Counted from the stretch's first letter, positions 11,885 through 23,578 are shown. The stretch: 64,000 nucleotides of DNA from Emydura subglobosa (GCA_007922225.1 ML679958.1:58236838-58300837); one strand, 5' to 3'. The notes: a model not told the origin generated them from the letters alone. Numbers and translations: made by a program.

Positions 11885-12560
11885 ACCTCTGCCCTCTCCT
11901 GAGCCATCATCTTTAGTCTTTCTAGTTCTTTAACTTGTTCCAGGAGCTGTTCCTTCCCATCTTATTTTCAGGTTCTCTTGGATGGTTTTTTTCCTAACTG
12001 GCTTCTCAGGCTTTTAAGTCCCAGAAATCACATCCTGTAGCACTTTCTAGAACATCCTATGCATGAAGGGTAGGTTAGTTCAAGCCCTTTCTGTTTCAGC
12101 TCCTGGGTACTTTTCCCCCTTGAATAGCTCCTTTTCTACCTTGGCTGCTTCATGGACTCAAAGTACAGCTGCTCTTCCTGCTGTGTTATCCGTGTCTCCA
12201 AGGCAGCAATGGAAGACTTGTACTTGGAATCTCCACCTCCAGCAACTTGGACTTCAAGTGCATATTTAATTGGCTGACCTTTACATTTGCTTCCTTGTTT
12301 ACCATCTTGCTGCTCTTCTGCTCCTTCACCAGCTGAACTATTTGGGTCTCCAGACAAAGCCCTTTCAACCCAGGACCCTCTTCTGGAGTCAGGCCTCTTG
12401 CATCACCTGGGGAAGGGTTTCTTCCCACACCTCAGGGACCTTGCAAGTTCACACCACTGCAGCTGTTCTCTGGGCAATGTGGAGTTCCCCAATGACCAAG
12501 ATGTCATGCAACTGTTTGGTAAGGTCCTTCCACTGTGACCAGGCCTACCTAGGGCTCCAC
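11885..12560 (-). pseudogene. Coiled-coil remnant resembling a myosin-II heavy-chain rod
   Basis: Read on the minus strand, one frame (12428-12186) gives LCLETQIVQLVKEQ and then a Lys/Leu-rich heptad pattern. After a frameshift near 12243 a second frame gives SKYKSSIAALETRITQQEEQ, which closely resembles the conserved 'SI-AALE-I-Q-EEQL' rod segment of non-muscle and smooth-muscle myosin II. Further on, after a stop, ELKQKG (near 12085) and a run EQLLEQVKELERLK (near 11950) keep the coiled-coil character and the expected order. There are no introns and several stops and frameshifts, so it would be a dead processed copy. Alternative: the coiled-coil gag of an unrecognised LTR element, since 12.56-12.9 kb looks LTR-like. 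Moderate confidence only. Confidence 0.45.
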
Positions 12561-12920
12561 CCATAGCCCTTTTGGAACCTCTCCCTTCAGGAGAACCTCT
12601 CCTATGTCCCCTTTTTCTAGAGAGCTCTCTAACCAGCTCCCTTCAGAAATCCTTCCCCTCTAGAGCTTAATTTCTGTGTTCTGGGGCCCTCTGACTGAGT
12701 CCTCATATGCCTTTATTAGGCCCAGGTGTTAGTTAGTTAACTAATTAAACTACTGCCCAGCCACCTAGGTAATTCACTTCTCACAAGTGGATCCAGATTG
12801 GCTCATTCTCCTTAGTGGAGCCTATCCCAGGTAGGCTGATCCCTGACTCTCCTGAAAGGATAGGGAGGGACTCCAAGGCTTCCCCCAGCTGCCTTGCAGT
12901 GCTGTCAGACAGTGGTGGGG
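12561..12920 (-). mobile_element. Possible LTR-like flank of the coiled-coil remnant
   Basis: On the minus strand this has 'ggtggctgggcagtagtttaattagttaac' type sequence and then 'cctaataaaggcatatgagg' with a TATA-like core, reminiscent of turtle LTRs. No second LTR was found. Confidence 0.25.
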
Positions 12921-13125
12921 AGAAAGAGAAGATTCTGTAAGGCACCCACAACTCCTCCAGCTGCCAACTGTCTGAAATGGATGAAGAATGGCTTCTAGGG
13001 CACCTGCTTACCCAGATCCCTCCATTTCTCTCTTTTCATCTTTTTCTGTATCTCCCTCTCTCTTTTTCATTTCTAACCATGTCTCATTCTCTTGTATTTA
13101 ACATTCCCCTCCTGCCTCGACATAT

Positions 13126-13158
<33 letters not shown>

Positions 13159-13178
13159 TATTGAAAGAGAGAGAGAGA
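13126..13178. repeat. Compound microsatellite (CT)n(CA)n ... (GA)n
   Basis: CT run 13126-13139, CA run 13139-13158, then a GA run about 13165-13178. Confidence 0.97.
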
Positions 13179-13179
13179 A

Positions 13180-13440
13180 AATATGTGTATGGGGCGGAGG
13201 GAATGGCATGAAGGAGAGTGGGTGTGAAAGTGAAGGGGAGAGACCAAGCAGTGCATGGATAGCCATAATGAATGCAGTATATGGAATGAAAGAGATCAGG
13301 AAGGGACAGTGAGGTGAAGGAGATGAGTTAATAAAGGGGTAAATAGAATGAGAAAGGGGAGTAAGAGGAGGAGGAGGGAATGGAAGGGAGAGAGCTGTGC
13401 GCTGAGGGAGAAAGCATAGGACTGAATCTTCAGCAGTGCT
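13180..13440. other. Purine-rich tract
   Basis: Strong G+A bias on the plus strand, continuing the GA run. Open frames here are low complexity (Ser/Pro/Phe-rich on minus) and are not believable genes. Confidence 0.7.
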
Positions 13441-13645
13441 GAGCTCCTTCAACAGGAGAAAAGATCTCAGAATGGTAAGACAGCGAGGAAGACAAGAGTC
13501 AATGGTCTTCTACAGTACTTTCTCCTTTGAAAAGCCCATAAAAAGGCATACACGTAAAGATTGCATAATGCCTTTGTGATGTGCATCGTAAGAGTCAAAA
13601 AAAGTTAAAAAAGCTTAGATCCATAAGAAGCAGAGTGGCAGATAG

Positions 13646-13686
13646 TTTTGTATTATGACTAGATGTATTTTGTATTATGACTAGAT
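13646..13686 (+). repeat. Direct duplication of a 19-bp unit
   Basis: ttttgtattatgactagat occurs at 13646-13664 and again at 13668-13686, three bases apart. Confidence 0.95.
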
Positions 13687-15090
13687 AATAGCCCCACGAA
13701 CATGAGTTTGTAGATCTTAACACCCATACGACTGCTTTTTAAATCTCAATTACCCGTACAGCCATTAAACATGAACGTGCATAGTGGGTTCTTAGATTTT
13801 GATGTGCCAACACAGAAATGAGGAAGGATTTAAATCCAAAGGAAGAAATACAGTTGAAGGAGCAGCAGGAGAATAAGTTTTATTTCTTCCTAAACTAACT
13901 GAAGTGTATCTTCCTCTATATGTTTTTAAACAAAATATAATACGTTGGACATCTTTGTGCTACATCGTTATTGTATAATTTGCTAGACTAAGGCAGAGCT
14001 GAAGCACAGGTTTGTGTATGGGAAAATCATAGTTCTGAAACAGATGATCAATTTTTCACTAATTTGAAATTATTAACTAAGAAGGGGTCAATTCCACACT
14101 TCCAATGAATTGCAAACATTTCTGAGGAGCAGCATTAAGTTCCATTTTTGCTGGTCTGAATGCAATAAATGAGCTAAAATTTGTTTTTATGTTTGGCATT
14201 TTGCTGTTAAAAACTAACCAAAATATTTCCCTATATAACATGCCATTTTCCTCGATTTGTGTTTTATAAAGACCCCCCACATAATTGCATAAAACAACAT
14301 GCCTCTGTTGGTCTTCCATTACTGGGGAGGGTAGCAAGGAGGAGGAAAAGGAGAAGGGAACTAGAACATGTAAAACAAGTCAAGCAAGACTGAAAGGTTA
14401 AAGTGAAGATAACATGCAATGGTAGACTCACGAGGAAATAAGATATTAAAATATATGTAGTGGGAAACTACAGCTCAAGGGCCATATGAGCAACCTGCCA
14501 GGAGCCACAAGTATGCATGTATAGAATATATGGTTGAAAGGGTGCAGTCACCCTTTTTTAAAATGTGGAATTGAAAGCTGATAAAGAGGGTTGGAATGAA
14601 CTTGTTTATCTTGATTGAAGAAGGGAGAGTGCTTGGATTGAGATGGGGCAGGAATACAGAGAATAGAGAGGGATGAAAAAGAGAGACGTTGCAGGAGAAA
14701 GATGGAAACTGAAGTGTAGGGGAAGGGGGGGCATCAGAAAAGGAGGGACAGAGATTGCGAGTCATACCTTTGAGGATCTCGGCCATAATTACAGTCCACA
14801 TCTCCCTCCACCCCCAATGCCTTTTATCCTTAATTTACATGAGTAAGATCTCAGACTGAAACCTGTTTTACAAGCACTAACTGCACACTCTTGTTCAGGG
14901 GGCCAATATAAACTTTGCCTGTTCTTCTGATTGATAGCCTCATCCTACCAAATTGCCATGATCTTGTCTGGAATGAGACTCTGCCACATAATCCTCTTCT
15001 AGGTTCCAAATCCCACACAGATTCTTACTCATTTAATGCACTGCCCCAGCTTGGGTCAGAAGAGATAGAGACATTATACATGTGTAGTGA
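13687..15090. other. No recognisable gene; purine-rich patches
   Basis: Purine-rich stretches near 14.33-14.39 and 14.62-14.76 kb. The open frames are compositional. Confidence 0.5.
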
Positions 15091-15099
15091 TAGCTGAAG

Positions 15100-15285
15100 G
15101 GAATCTGGGAAAGAGAAATAGGAAGAGAAAGGAAGAGGAGAGGTAATAGTAAAAAGGACAGGAGAAAGAATAGACAGAAAGGGAAAGGAAAAATAAGGGC
15201 GATAAAACAGAGATGGAAGGAGAGAAAGAAGTGAATGAAGGAATTAATTAAATGAGAGAGGGGAAGAAAAGAAAATGAAACACAC
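15100..15285. repeat. Low-complexity GA-rich (polypurine) tract
   Basis: About 185 bp of almost uninterrupted purines on the plus strand (gaaagagaaataggaagaga and similar). The minus-strand frame over it is a Phe/Ser/Leu artefact. Confidence 0.9.
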
Positions 15286-15304
15286 ACATATTCCTTTCAG
15301 ATTA

Positions 15305-16190
15305 TATATGGCCATCCAACATCTTGACAGATGAAAGGAAACATGACGAAGACAGTCAGACAGTGGTGCTCGAAAGTAGTGTGGGAAAAGAGCCCAATGT
15401 GCGAGCGGCAGACCTTCCCACAGTGGCTACAGGTCCCCTCGCCAGCTGGAGGTTGGAGCACACTCTGCTTCCTGGCTCACCTGCGGGCCTCAGCCTGGGC
15501 TCTCTGATGGATCTCTGTGAGCCTTGACCAGCTTCTCCAGATTGAGCAACTGTGGGCCCGGTTCTCCCAGTTGTCAGAGGAAACAATGAATTTCTTTAGA
15601 CCTTGATTGACCTTGATGGAGTGTCGGAGCTTTGGGCTTCCTCTGCGTCACGGGTAGTTCTTGAGTTGGCCATAGAGCACAGCCTTCTGCAGATGATCTT
15701 GAGACATACACTCCATGTGCCCAGCCAGTGAAGCATGCGAGCGTTCAGTGTAGTTTGCATAGGCTGTAGGCCAGTTCTCTTAAGGAGCTCATTGTTAGTA
15801 ATCTGTTGGTCCCAAGTGACTACAATGATTTTTATGAGACTGTAAAGGTGAAAGCTGTTCAATCTCCACTCCTGCTTGCAGTACATACCCTGCTTTCCAC
15901 AGTCGTAAAGGAGTGTCCTGAGGACACGAGCCTGATAAATGGACACCTGTGCTTTCAGGGTTAGCAGCTTGTTGTTCCAGACACATGAGGTAAGTATGCC
16001 AAAGGTGACAAAGACTTTGCCAGTTTTTGCGTTGGGTTCTCTATCCAGGGTAATTGAGCTAGTCAAAGTTGAGCCAAGATACAGAAGTGATCCACATTGT
16101 CCAGAACTTCATTACTGTTGTAGATTTTAGGTGGGATGTTGGTGCCCTGTGACATGACAACTGTTTTCTTGATTCTGTGCAAGTACTATG
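15305..16190 (-). mobile_element. RTE-like LINE, 3' portion (RT C-terminus and zinc finger)
   Basis: The minus-strand frame 16066-15596 reads the region after the RT palm of an RTE-type LINE. It has VWNNKLLTLKAQVSIYQARV, then 'VLRTLLYDCGKQG', 'TWDQQITNNELLKRTGL' and 'LHWLGTWSVCL'. Past a stop, the minus strand at 15431-15381 encodes CSHCGKVCRSHIGLFSH, a C-terminal Cys/His zinc finger. The same finger occurs in the two other RTE-like elements of this window (near 32.64 kb and 60.83 kb). The RT catalytic half is absent. The clade name (RTE or RTEX) is inference. Confidence 0.85.
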
Positions 16191-16499
16191 CCAAACTTGG
16201 TACGTGCAAGGTAGAATTTTGTTTAAATTTAATCGCTATTTTATTTCCCAGGCAGAAAGTGAATGAAGTGAAGGAAATGATGGATAATCCAGTGTAGGTT
16301 CATCGAGGAACAGGAGTTTCATAGATTATCTAGATGATATATATCCCATAGCCATAATCAAGTTGCGCACAGCCCAGAAAATGGGGTGATACCATCATGT
16401 TTATTCCTCATTTCTGGCAGCTGCAGTGCATTGTCCACTTCTGTGCCAGTAAATAATTGCATTGTGAAAGGGCTGGGAGATTATCATTATTAACTATTT

Positions 16500-16615
16500 A
16501 ATTTATATTGTGGTAGCACCTAGGAACCCCAGCCATGGACCTGGACTTTATTGTGCTAAGTGTTGTACAAACACCAGAACAAAAAGACAGTACATGCCTC
16601 AGATAGCTAGTCTGA
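16500..16615 (+). mobile_element. Dispersed repeat family B, copy
   Basis: 'ttgtggtagcacctaggaac' then 'ccatggacctggactttattgtgcta' and 'tgttgtacaaacacc'. Related copies lie at 22.84, 23.06 (inverted), 23.31 and 52.53 kb. It is an ancient amniote LINE/SINE 3'-end type sequence; the class is uncertain. Confidence 0.7.
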
Positions 16616-17994
16616 TGGATGTTGATTCAGGGCTACTTGACAGAAGAGACTCAGGACCTGTCCACATTAGGCTAAAAGGTGAATTTTTAAACATTTAAAG
16701 CCCTAACATGAACAGGGTGCAAACTGTATTTTAACCTGTGTTAACTGTTCATGATGAATTCCAGTTTCTCCACTCAGGTTCACCTCAGCCAGCTCCATAT
16801 ATTACATATACATCTTGCCCCATCTACACTAGGATTTTAATATGTTCTAGTTAAAATATGCCAGTGAACATGTTTTCAAAATTCATCTTTTACACTAGAC
16901 TAGACAAGCCCTCACTAGCCACAAGAAAAATCACACTCCTGGATTTTTTTTATTTATAATTAAATCCTAACTTTCCTTTTTAAAAATGCACATCTAATCC
17001 TTTCCTTTGCCAAGGCAGCTTCCCTCTGCAAGCCTGCTGTAGAAAACTGTTGCTTCCCAGCCTACCATACGGTCATACCAAAGGTGTGAAATCAAGCCTG
17101 TCCTTGGCCGTTTACCTTGAATCCAGCAAAGAAAGAAATGTGAGAGCTGAGGGAAGGAGAGAAAGGGATTTTTAAAATGAGACATAGCGGCAATACTTTC
17201 AGAGTGGACCTTTACCTGGTCACAGGCTGCATGTGTAAGCTAAACAGGGAATGCACATGCACATTTAAAAATGTGGCCCAGTGTTCAAAGTAACCGTCTG
17301 GTTTAGACTGCAAATCCCTTTGGCAGGGGCTGTCTTTCTTGATGAGCATAGCACAAGCACGCTGTTGGCACTCAATAAAATTAATCATTTTAAGTTCCCT
17401 GCATAATGGATTCATTTCTAAATGCCATAAATTAAAAGCAAGAACAGTATCTGAATTACCAATTGCAATTTTAGGGGAAGGTAAGGTTGTAAAAAACCCT
17501 TCGTCTTCCATGTTCTACACTGGCAATTTGATTAAGAACTGTGATTAAAACTTTATTCCTAAAGTATCATCACAAATAAAGAGTCTGCATCCACTTTTGA
17601 GAGACTTGACGGAGCATTTCTCTCCTGTCTCATTAGTTCTGTGTAGAGACAGATTCCTAAAACCCTTTGTGTTTCCCTTTGATAATTTTCACATTGCTTT
17701 ATTGAGATTCACAAACGAAAATAATGCAAACACCAGTGAAGATAGAGAAAGGTTAGAAATGTGGGTAGAAAAATAAAGTGAAATCCACTTGGAAAATAAA
17801 GTCTAAAATATCTGGGAAAAATAATCTGAAACACAGATATTTACTGGGAGGAAAAATCTTGAAAGCCAAACCACTGAAAAAGACAAAAGCATGAGCTTGT
17901 GACACATTCTGACAATAAAAAGGCCAATATAAGTTTTGGCAAAGCAATATGTAACAGCAGAGGGAGATACTTTAGTAGTCACTCTCTAAGTAGC
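16616..17994. other. No recognisable gene
   Basis: Short frames without motifs (for example 17212-17511 minus). Nothing assigned. Confidence 0.45.
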
Positions 17995-18060
17995 TCTCGT
18001 GCATCTGCACACAGAATATTACATTCAGTTCTGGGCACCACACCACAAAAAAAGATATAT
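17995..18060 (+). mobile_element. Short CR1-like fragment
   Basis: 'agaatattacattcagttct' then 'gggcaccacaccacaaaaaaag', equivalent to the CR1 RT tail motif 'E-Y-C-(V/I)-Q-F-W-A-P' seen intact at 8265-8292 and 34.16 kb. Confidence 0.6.
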
Positions 18061-18326
18061 GTTAAGGGGAGATCTGTACTGATGACCTGCTCATCACCGT
18101 ATCCAGAGCAATATGCTTTATACTGAAGCCACTCTGGAATATACATATACACTTGGAGCAATTTAAACCAACAGATTTAGTTAAACTATTGTTTCAGAAG
18201 CACATTATAATTACTGGCATGCTGGGATGTAGATAATCCCTTTTCAATACATGCAGCTGACTGTCAATCTGGAAATTACAAGATTTCAGACCTAAAAATC
18301 TACTAGAAATGTGGGGAAGTAGTTTC

Positions 18327-18397
18327 CTTGATTTTAATGGGACTTAATCACATGCTTAAAGTTAAACATGTGCTTAGGAGTTTTGCTGAATCAGGGC
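18327..18397. repeat. Palindromic MITE-like fragment
   Basis: 'aatcacatgcttaaag' is followed by 'ttaaacatgtgctta', a nested inverted arrangement that recurs near 29.5 and 52.7 kb. Dispersed, non-coding. Confidence 0.5.
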
Positions 18398-18399
18398 TA

Positions 18400-19297
18400 A
18401 GCCCTCCTCCATGACCACCAGTATTGGAATGATGTAGTTAGGGTCACATTTTTATTCCACTGCGTGTAACCACACTCCTTGAGCCAGACACCCCAGTCCA
18501 CTAAATTTACTTTGTACCACTCGGTGCAAAATGGAATTAAACTGGCCAGAAATGGTCAGCAAAAAAGTCCCCCCTTCCTCGGTAGCTCTGTACTTGCAAA
18601 GGCTGTTCCCACCTCAGCTACTGCTGCCATAAAGGGAGAAAGGGTGCGCATTTGGGGTGTGGGAGTGGCATGGTGGATTAGAGCTCTGCTGTGCTGAATC
18701 CGACAATGGCATAGTGTCACTGAGGGACCTTTCATCAGCGGTGTAAGTTAGAGCTGTTCCTTAGCAACTCTAATTTACCCTCGGGCCAGCTGGCACAGGA
18801 TCAAGGAGCTCTTCTACACCTGAGCTCCAATTAGGCAGGCTAGAGAATCCAAACCCTTAGGTCTAATGGCTCTCCCTACGCTTACCATGGCTCCCAATTT
18901 CAGACATCTTAAACAACAAAAGTTATTGGGCATGTGAGTGAAAAATAAAGCAAAAACTATAATAACGTATAAGTGAAAGGTAAACAAAACTTGTCTAAAT
19001 TACATGAAAAGCCCAGGTGGCTGGCTTTACTCTTAAATCCAAAATATGGCTTAACAGAAATGAGAATTTTTACATCACAGAAAGACCTGTGGCTTAGCTA
19101 TATTTTCATCCAGCCTTCCAGCCTGTCATGGGAAGTCTGTCTGCTTCTCTTTTCCAGAGTCCGAGCTCAGTTATGTGTTTTTTCTTATCCTGCGTCTGAC
19201 AATTTCCTCTTTTCACAGCTCATGTTTCTTGTGTAACTGGAGCACCTTCATTTACTGTGTGACGGGGCTTCAAGCCCAGTTATAAAAGTCTTTGTTA
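18400..19297. other. No recognisable gene
   Basis: Unassigned; open frames are short and lack motifs. Confidence 0.45.
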
Positions 19298-19305
19298 GCA
19301 TCTTT

Positions 19306-19419
19306 TAGGGTGACCAATAGCAAGTGTGAAAAATCGGGACGGGGTGGAGGGTAATAGGCAACTATATAAGAAAAAGTTCCAAATATTGGGACTGTCCCTA
19401 TAAAATCGGGTCACCCCTA
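19306..19419. mobile_element. 114-bp hAT-type MITE, copy 1
   Basis: The ends are inverted (tagggtgacc ... ggtcacccCTA with one inserted base). It is flanked by a perfect 8-bp direct repeat gcatcttt at 19298-19305 and 19420-19427. An 8-bp duplication is diagnostic of the hAT superfamily. The interior 'atagcaagtgtgaaaaatc' matches the copy at 51121-51231. Confidence 0.9.
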
Positions 19420-20137
19420 GCATCTTTGGACATTACAGCTGCAACTTTGTTACAATAATCTTTGACTATGTGTTTTTCTTTGCTCCTTGGCATTTTTTTT
19501 ACTGATCCACCTAATTTTCATGCTTGCATTTCTAATACTGTGTATCCATTCAAAAGGCTTATGCTCATTTGAGATGTTTTGAACCCGTAAGGAATCTAGT
19601 CTTTTTTAAAAAACTGAATACACCAACCTTATTCTTTAACATCACTTAAGGTATCTCTAGTAGTCACCTTTGACACATGGGCTTTTTTTTTTTTTAAAGA
19701 GCTATCCTGCCTTCTTCTGTGGGGCTTATTAAACATCTCTCTTTGGGAGTGTTTTGACTTGTTAAATATTTTGTCACCCATGTGATCAGTGGCTAAGGGA
19801 CAGATTATGCCCTCTGAGATCTATGAGCACCAGTCAGTGTTGACAGAAGTTCAAGATTTGGCCCAATATGCATAAACTTATAATTGCAGCTTTCCTGTCT
19901 CAACCCCTGTGATCTAGTTGAATGCAGGGTTGAATCAGGAGCTCTAAGGGTCATCTGACCTGGGTTCTATTCTTGACTGCAACTATTTTGCAGTGTGACC
20001 TATCTTAGTTATCTATCTTAGGGTTTTCTATTGCATCCCCCACTGTCATACTTAAGTGCTGGGCAAGTCATTTATCCTCTGTGTGATTCAGTTTTGACAT
20101 CTGTAAAAGAAATGCTTAGAGAGCCTCACATAAAGGC

Positions 20138-20148
20138 ACTACATAAGT
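20138..20148 (+). repeat. Left target-site duplication of the foldback element
   Basis: actacataagt, repeated exactly at 20650-20660. Confidence 0.9.
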
Positions 20149-20649
20149 TCCAGAGGGGTAGCCTTGTTAGTCTGTATACAGCAAAAACAACGAGAGTCCT
20201 GTAGCACCTTAAAGACTAACAAATTTCTGCGGGCATAAGCTTTCGTGGGCTGCAACTCACTTTGTCAGATGCATGAAATGGAAATCACAGATAGGAGGTG
20301 TATAGATACATCCCAGGGTAAGAAACAACAATGGGGAGGGCAAGTGCTCAAGTGCTAACAAAGTCAATTCAGTTAGAGTAGATGAGGCCTATTCATAACC
20401 GTTGATTGTCACTCTTCACACATTCTCACCTTCTAATCAACGGTTGTGAATAGGCCTCATCTACTGTAACTGATTGACTTTGTTAGCACTTGCCCTCCCC
20501 ATTGTTGTTTCCTACCTTGGATATATCTATATACCTCCTATCTGTGATTTCCATTTCATGCATCTGACGAAGTGGGTTGCAGCCCACGAAAGCTTATGCC
20601 CGCAGAAATGTGTTAGTCTTTAAGGTGCTACAGGACTCTCGTTGTTTTT
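20149..20649. mobile_element. 500-bp foldback (inverted-repeat) element
   Basis: The arm 20183-20407 is nearly the reverse complement of 20435-20649, leaving a 27-bp loop at 20408-20434. Outer arm sequences are aacaacgagagtcctgtagc and its complement near 20623-20644. A 34-bp single-copy leader (20149-20182, containing gtagccttgttagtctgta) precedes the left arm. The element is flanked by an exact 11-bp duplication. It is non-coding. The single-arm sequence (caccttaaagactaac ... cataagctttcgtgggc) is a familiar turtle repeat. The 11-bp target duplication does not fit the 8 bp of hAT or 3 bp of Harbinger, so retroposition is possible. Confidence 0.92.
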
Positions 20650-20660
20650 ACTACATAAGT
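20650..20660 (+). repeat. Right target-site duplication of the foldback element
   Basis: actacataagt, identical to 20138-20148. Confidence 0.9.
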
Positions 20661-22835
20661 AGGAAATGTGGTTATTTTATTCCCTATTATGAGATAAACA
20701 GGAGTTGAAATGCTGAACAAAAAATAATGATGAAAATGATTCTGTTTACTCCTCCTGCTATGTGAATCGTGCAAGATCCTGGAAAACCGCTGTGAGATTC
20801 CACCTGGCTGCAAGACTGTTCTATTATTCTTCATATTAGTATTTTCATATCTTTTTTAAAGAGCCTATTATGTACTCTATAGCTCCTTGATGACCTTGGA
20901 CTGGCTGGCTTCCAAGCAACTGAAAGCTGGTCAAAAGTCATTTAGGCCATTCCCAATGTGTTTTCTATTACCTTGATGTTGATGGGAAAATATCAAAGCA
21001 TTTAATATTCTTTCAACAGTCACACAGTCCTGTTCAGCTATACTGCTGAAAATACAGCGCTGTTAAAGAGCTCCAGTGGATTCTCTGATCATTTGAAATT
21101 AAATACTAATTGCCTAATTTTAAAAATGATTAATTCAGAGAGTCAGTTCCAATAATTTATTAAAAGCTGCATTGTCTTCTTTCTGAATCAGACAGAGCTC
21201 TGAGCATCACCACATACCATGTATGTGTATAAAGGATGGTAGTATGGTAACATGTTGACCCTTTCCTTTTCCTCCTGTCTCAACTAACCTATTTATGTCC
21301 TCCTGCATTCCACTCTACTTCATATAAGCAATGGGAGGACTGTGGTATTGCATTCAGTGCTTTTGTCCACCTAATCAATAACACTAATTCTCTCCATTGA
21401 GCAGATAAAATATAAATGGAGATTACCTGAAATCCCTTTCTATCAATATTATCAACTCCTGCATTTTATTGTGTTAAATATATAGGTTTGTTTCTTAATC
21501 TCCATTTAAGATTAGAATAAATTATTTGTCAGGGGGAGGGGAGTCTAAGGCCATCTTGTGCTGTGTATTTTTTGTTGTTCAGCAGATCTTAAAACCAGGT
21601 TTGAACACTTATCATTCACATCTGATTCCTCATGCTCAGATTATGATTATTTATTCATTATATGGGAAGAATTTAATAACCCGAACACATGGTGATGAAA
21701 GAAACAGAACATTTCACTGGAATCAATCAATAACTATATGTTAACTATATTATATCCTATTAAAACGCTAATGTTTTTAGCTAGCTAGATTAATAATTAG
21801 GGTCAGTTATGATGTAATTAAGACCTCTCATTTTCTTTCAAATCATCCCTCATGGAAACATGATGGTGATTTTGGGGTCTTTTCTTGACTTGTGAAAATG
21901 GCAAAAGAAAATAATTTAGATGTACTTGTTTCTTTTGTGTGCACATTTGTTCAAGGCAGCTCATAATATAATAGAAAATATACACTGCTAATTCCACTCA
22001 CATAGCTAGAAACCAATTTGAAAGCTTCAGAGAATGTCAAAACATTTTTACTAAACAAAGAACATTTTTTCACAATGATGATCACAGTGTCCACAAAAGT
22101 GGGAAAATAGGGAAATCTCAAGCTGAGATACAGCTTTCTTCGCCCATAACAATGACACTAGGATCAGTTAATCATCACTTCCATAAAAGACCAAATCAAG
22201 TTCAGTGACCTTTCAATTTTTGTTGTCTTCCTCCTGCTGTCACCCACATTGCTACAGAGATTCAAGCAGAAAACAGTTAGCACCACTTTCTTAGCAGGAT
22301 GAATTCTAATGTATTAGAAAATAGGTACCCAAGAGGAAACAATACTGATAGAAAATTCACAGTGAGAAACAAAATCCTACAATGAATTGAATTCCCTTTC
22401 CTTTTGGAATACAAGAAAAGTTTGCATGGGTGAGGGGGGACAGGACACAGGGGCTTGAAACTATAATCACCTCACCTTGAAGAGATGGGCACAGGAAATC
22501 ACGGTGGCAAACAACTTTGGAGGTCAATTGCATTGTAGATGAAAGAAGTGTAGCCATAAATTGAATAAATGATAAGCTTATTCCTGATGTGTGGTCTTTT
22601 CTCAATAGTTTGTTTTTATAAAGATTTTTTCCTCTTTAACATTAAAGAAGAAAAACTACTTTATTTTAGGAAGTGAACAATATGAAATATTTCTGGTAAC
22701 AAATAGCTTATAAAACCTAAATGGGCTAAAACTGAAGTCAATGGACTTACACGAGGAATTAATTTGACCAGATATGTATGGTCATTTTCAACCCTCAGCA
22801 AAGAGCAAAGCAGGCAATACAATTAGTGTTATTAG
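20661..22835. other. No recognisable gene
   Basis: AT-rich; only short frames with no motifs. No strong repeat seen. Confidence 0.5.
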
Positions 22836-22841
22836 TTATTT

Positions 22842-22945
22842 GTACTGTGGCAGCATGTAGGGGCTCCATTCATGGATCCAGAGTCCGTTGTGCTATGCTA
22901 GACACTGCAAAAACAAGCAGATAGTCACTGTCCCAACAACCTCAC
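22842..22945 (+). mobile_element. Dispersed repeat family B, copy
   Basis: 'ttgtactgtggcagcatgta' then 'ccattcatggatccagagtc', 'gttgtgctatgctagacac'. Diverged relative of 16500-16615. Confidence 0.55.
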
Positions 22946-23055
22946 AGTCTCTCATGAGAAGATACAACAGATGGATAAAACAGAAAAGTGGGGGGAAGGA
23001 ATTAACAGTGAAACAAGCACGTTTTTGCTCATTAAGCACTAGTCTCAGCTTTCCA

Positions 23056-23200
23056 AATGCCTGGTCATAATTAAATTGTAAAGTCTTTGGTGCAGAGACC
23101 ATCTTTTTGTTCTGCGTTTGTACAGTACCTAGCATAATGGGGTCCTGGTCCATGACTAGGGCTGCTAGGCATTATGGTAATACAAATAATAAAATGAATA
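23056..23200 (-). mobile_element. Dispersed repeat family B, inverted copy with AT tail
   Basis: Complement orientation: 'gtttgtacagtacctagcat', 'aatggggtcctggtccatga', ending in 'aataataaaatgaataataa'. The AAT-rich end suggests a LINE/SINE 3' terminus on the plus side. Confidence 0.6.
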
Positions 23201-23309
23201 ATAATAATATATGCTAGTGCAAATGTTCCACCAAATCAGGATAAAGCCAACACTTTCAGGGACAGCGTTAATTTGGTCCCCCTAGGAGTTATTGATATTC
23301 TTTATTTGA

Positions 23310-23420
23310 ATCACAGAAACACTTAGAAACCCCAGCCAAGCTCAGTACCTGTAGATAAGCACTATGCAGACATGTATTAATAGACAGTGACACTCCCTGC
23401 CGTCAGGGGCCAGCAAACTA
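23310..23420 (+). mobile_element. Dispersed repeat family B, diverged copy
   Basis: 'aacacttagaaaccccagcc' then 'aagcactatgcagacatgta', following the family B order with many substitutions. Confidence 0.4.
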
Positions 23421-23578
23421 AATAGGCAAGATGTACAACGGGTGGGAGGGGAAACAGAAGCACAGAGAAGTCCAACAACTTACCCAAGGCCAGCAGATCA
23501 GTGGCCAACACAAGAATAGAACTCACATCCCCCGACTCCCACGCCGATGCCCTATCTACTGAATCATGCTGCCTAGTT
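23421..23578 (-). mobile_element. MIR/CORE-SINE-like element, copy 2
   Basis: 'cagaagcacagagaagtcca', 'cttacccaaggccagcag', 'gaatagaactcacatccccc' and 'gatgccctatctactgaatc' follow the order of a complement-oriented MIR. Related to 4704-4886. Confidence 0.65.

Noticed and set aside
12977..13452. Open frames of 104-111 codons on both strands
   Set aside because: They read through microsatellites (HTHTHTH, CVCVCV) and GA tracts.
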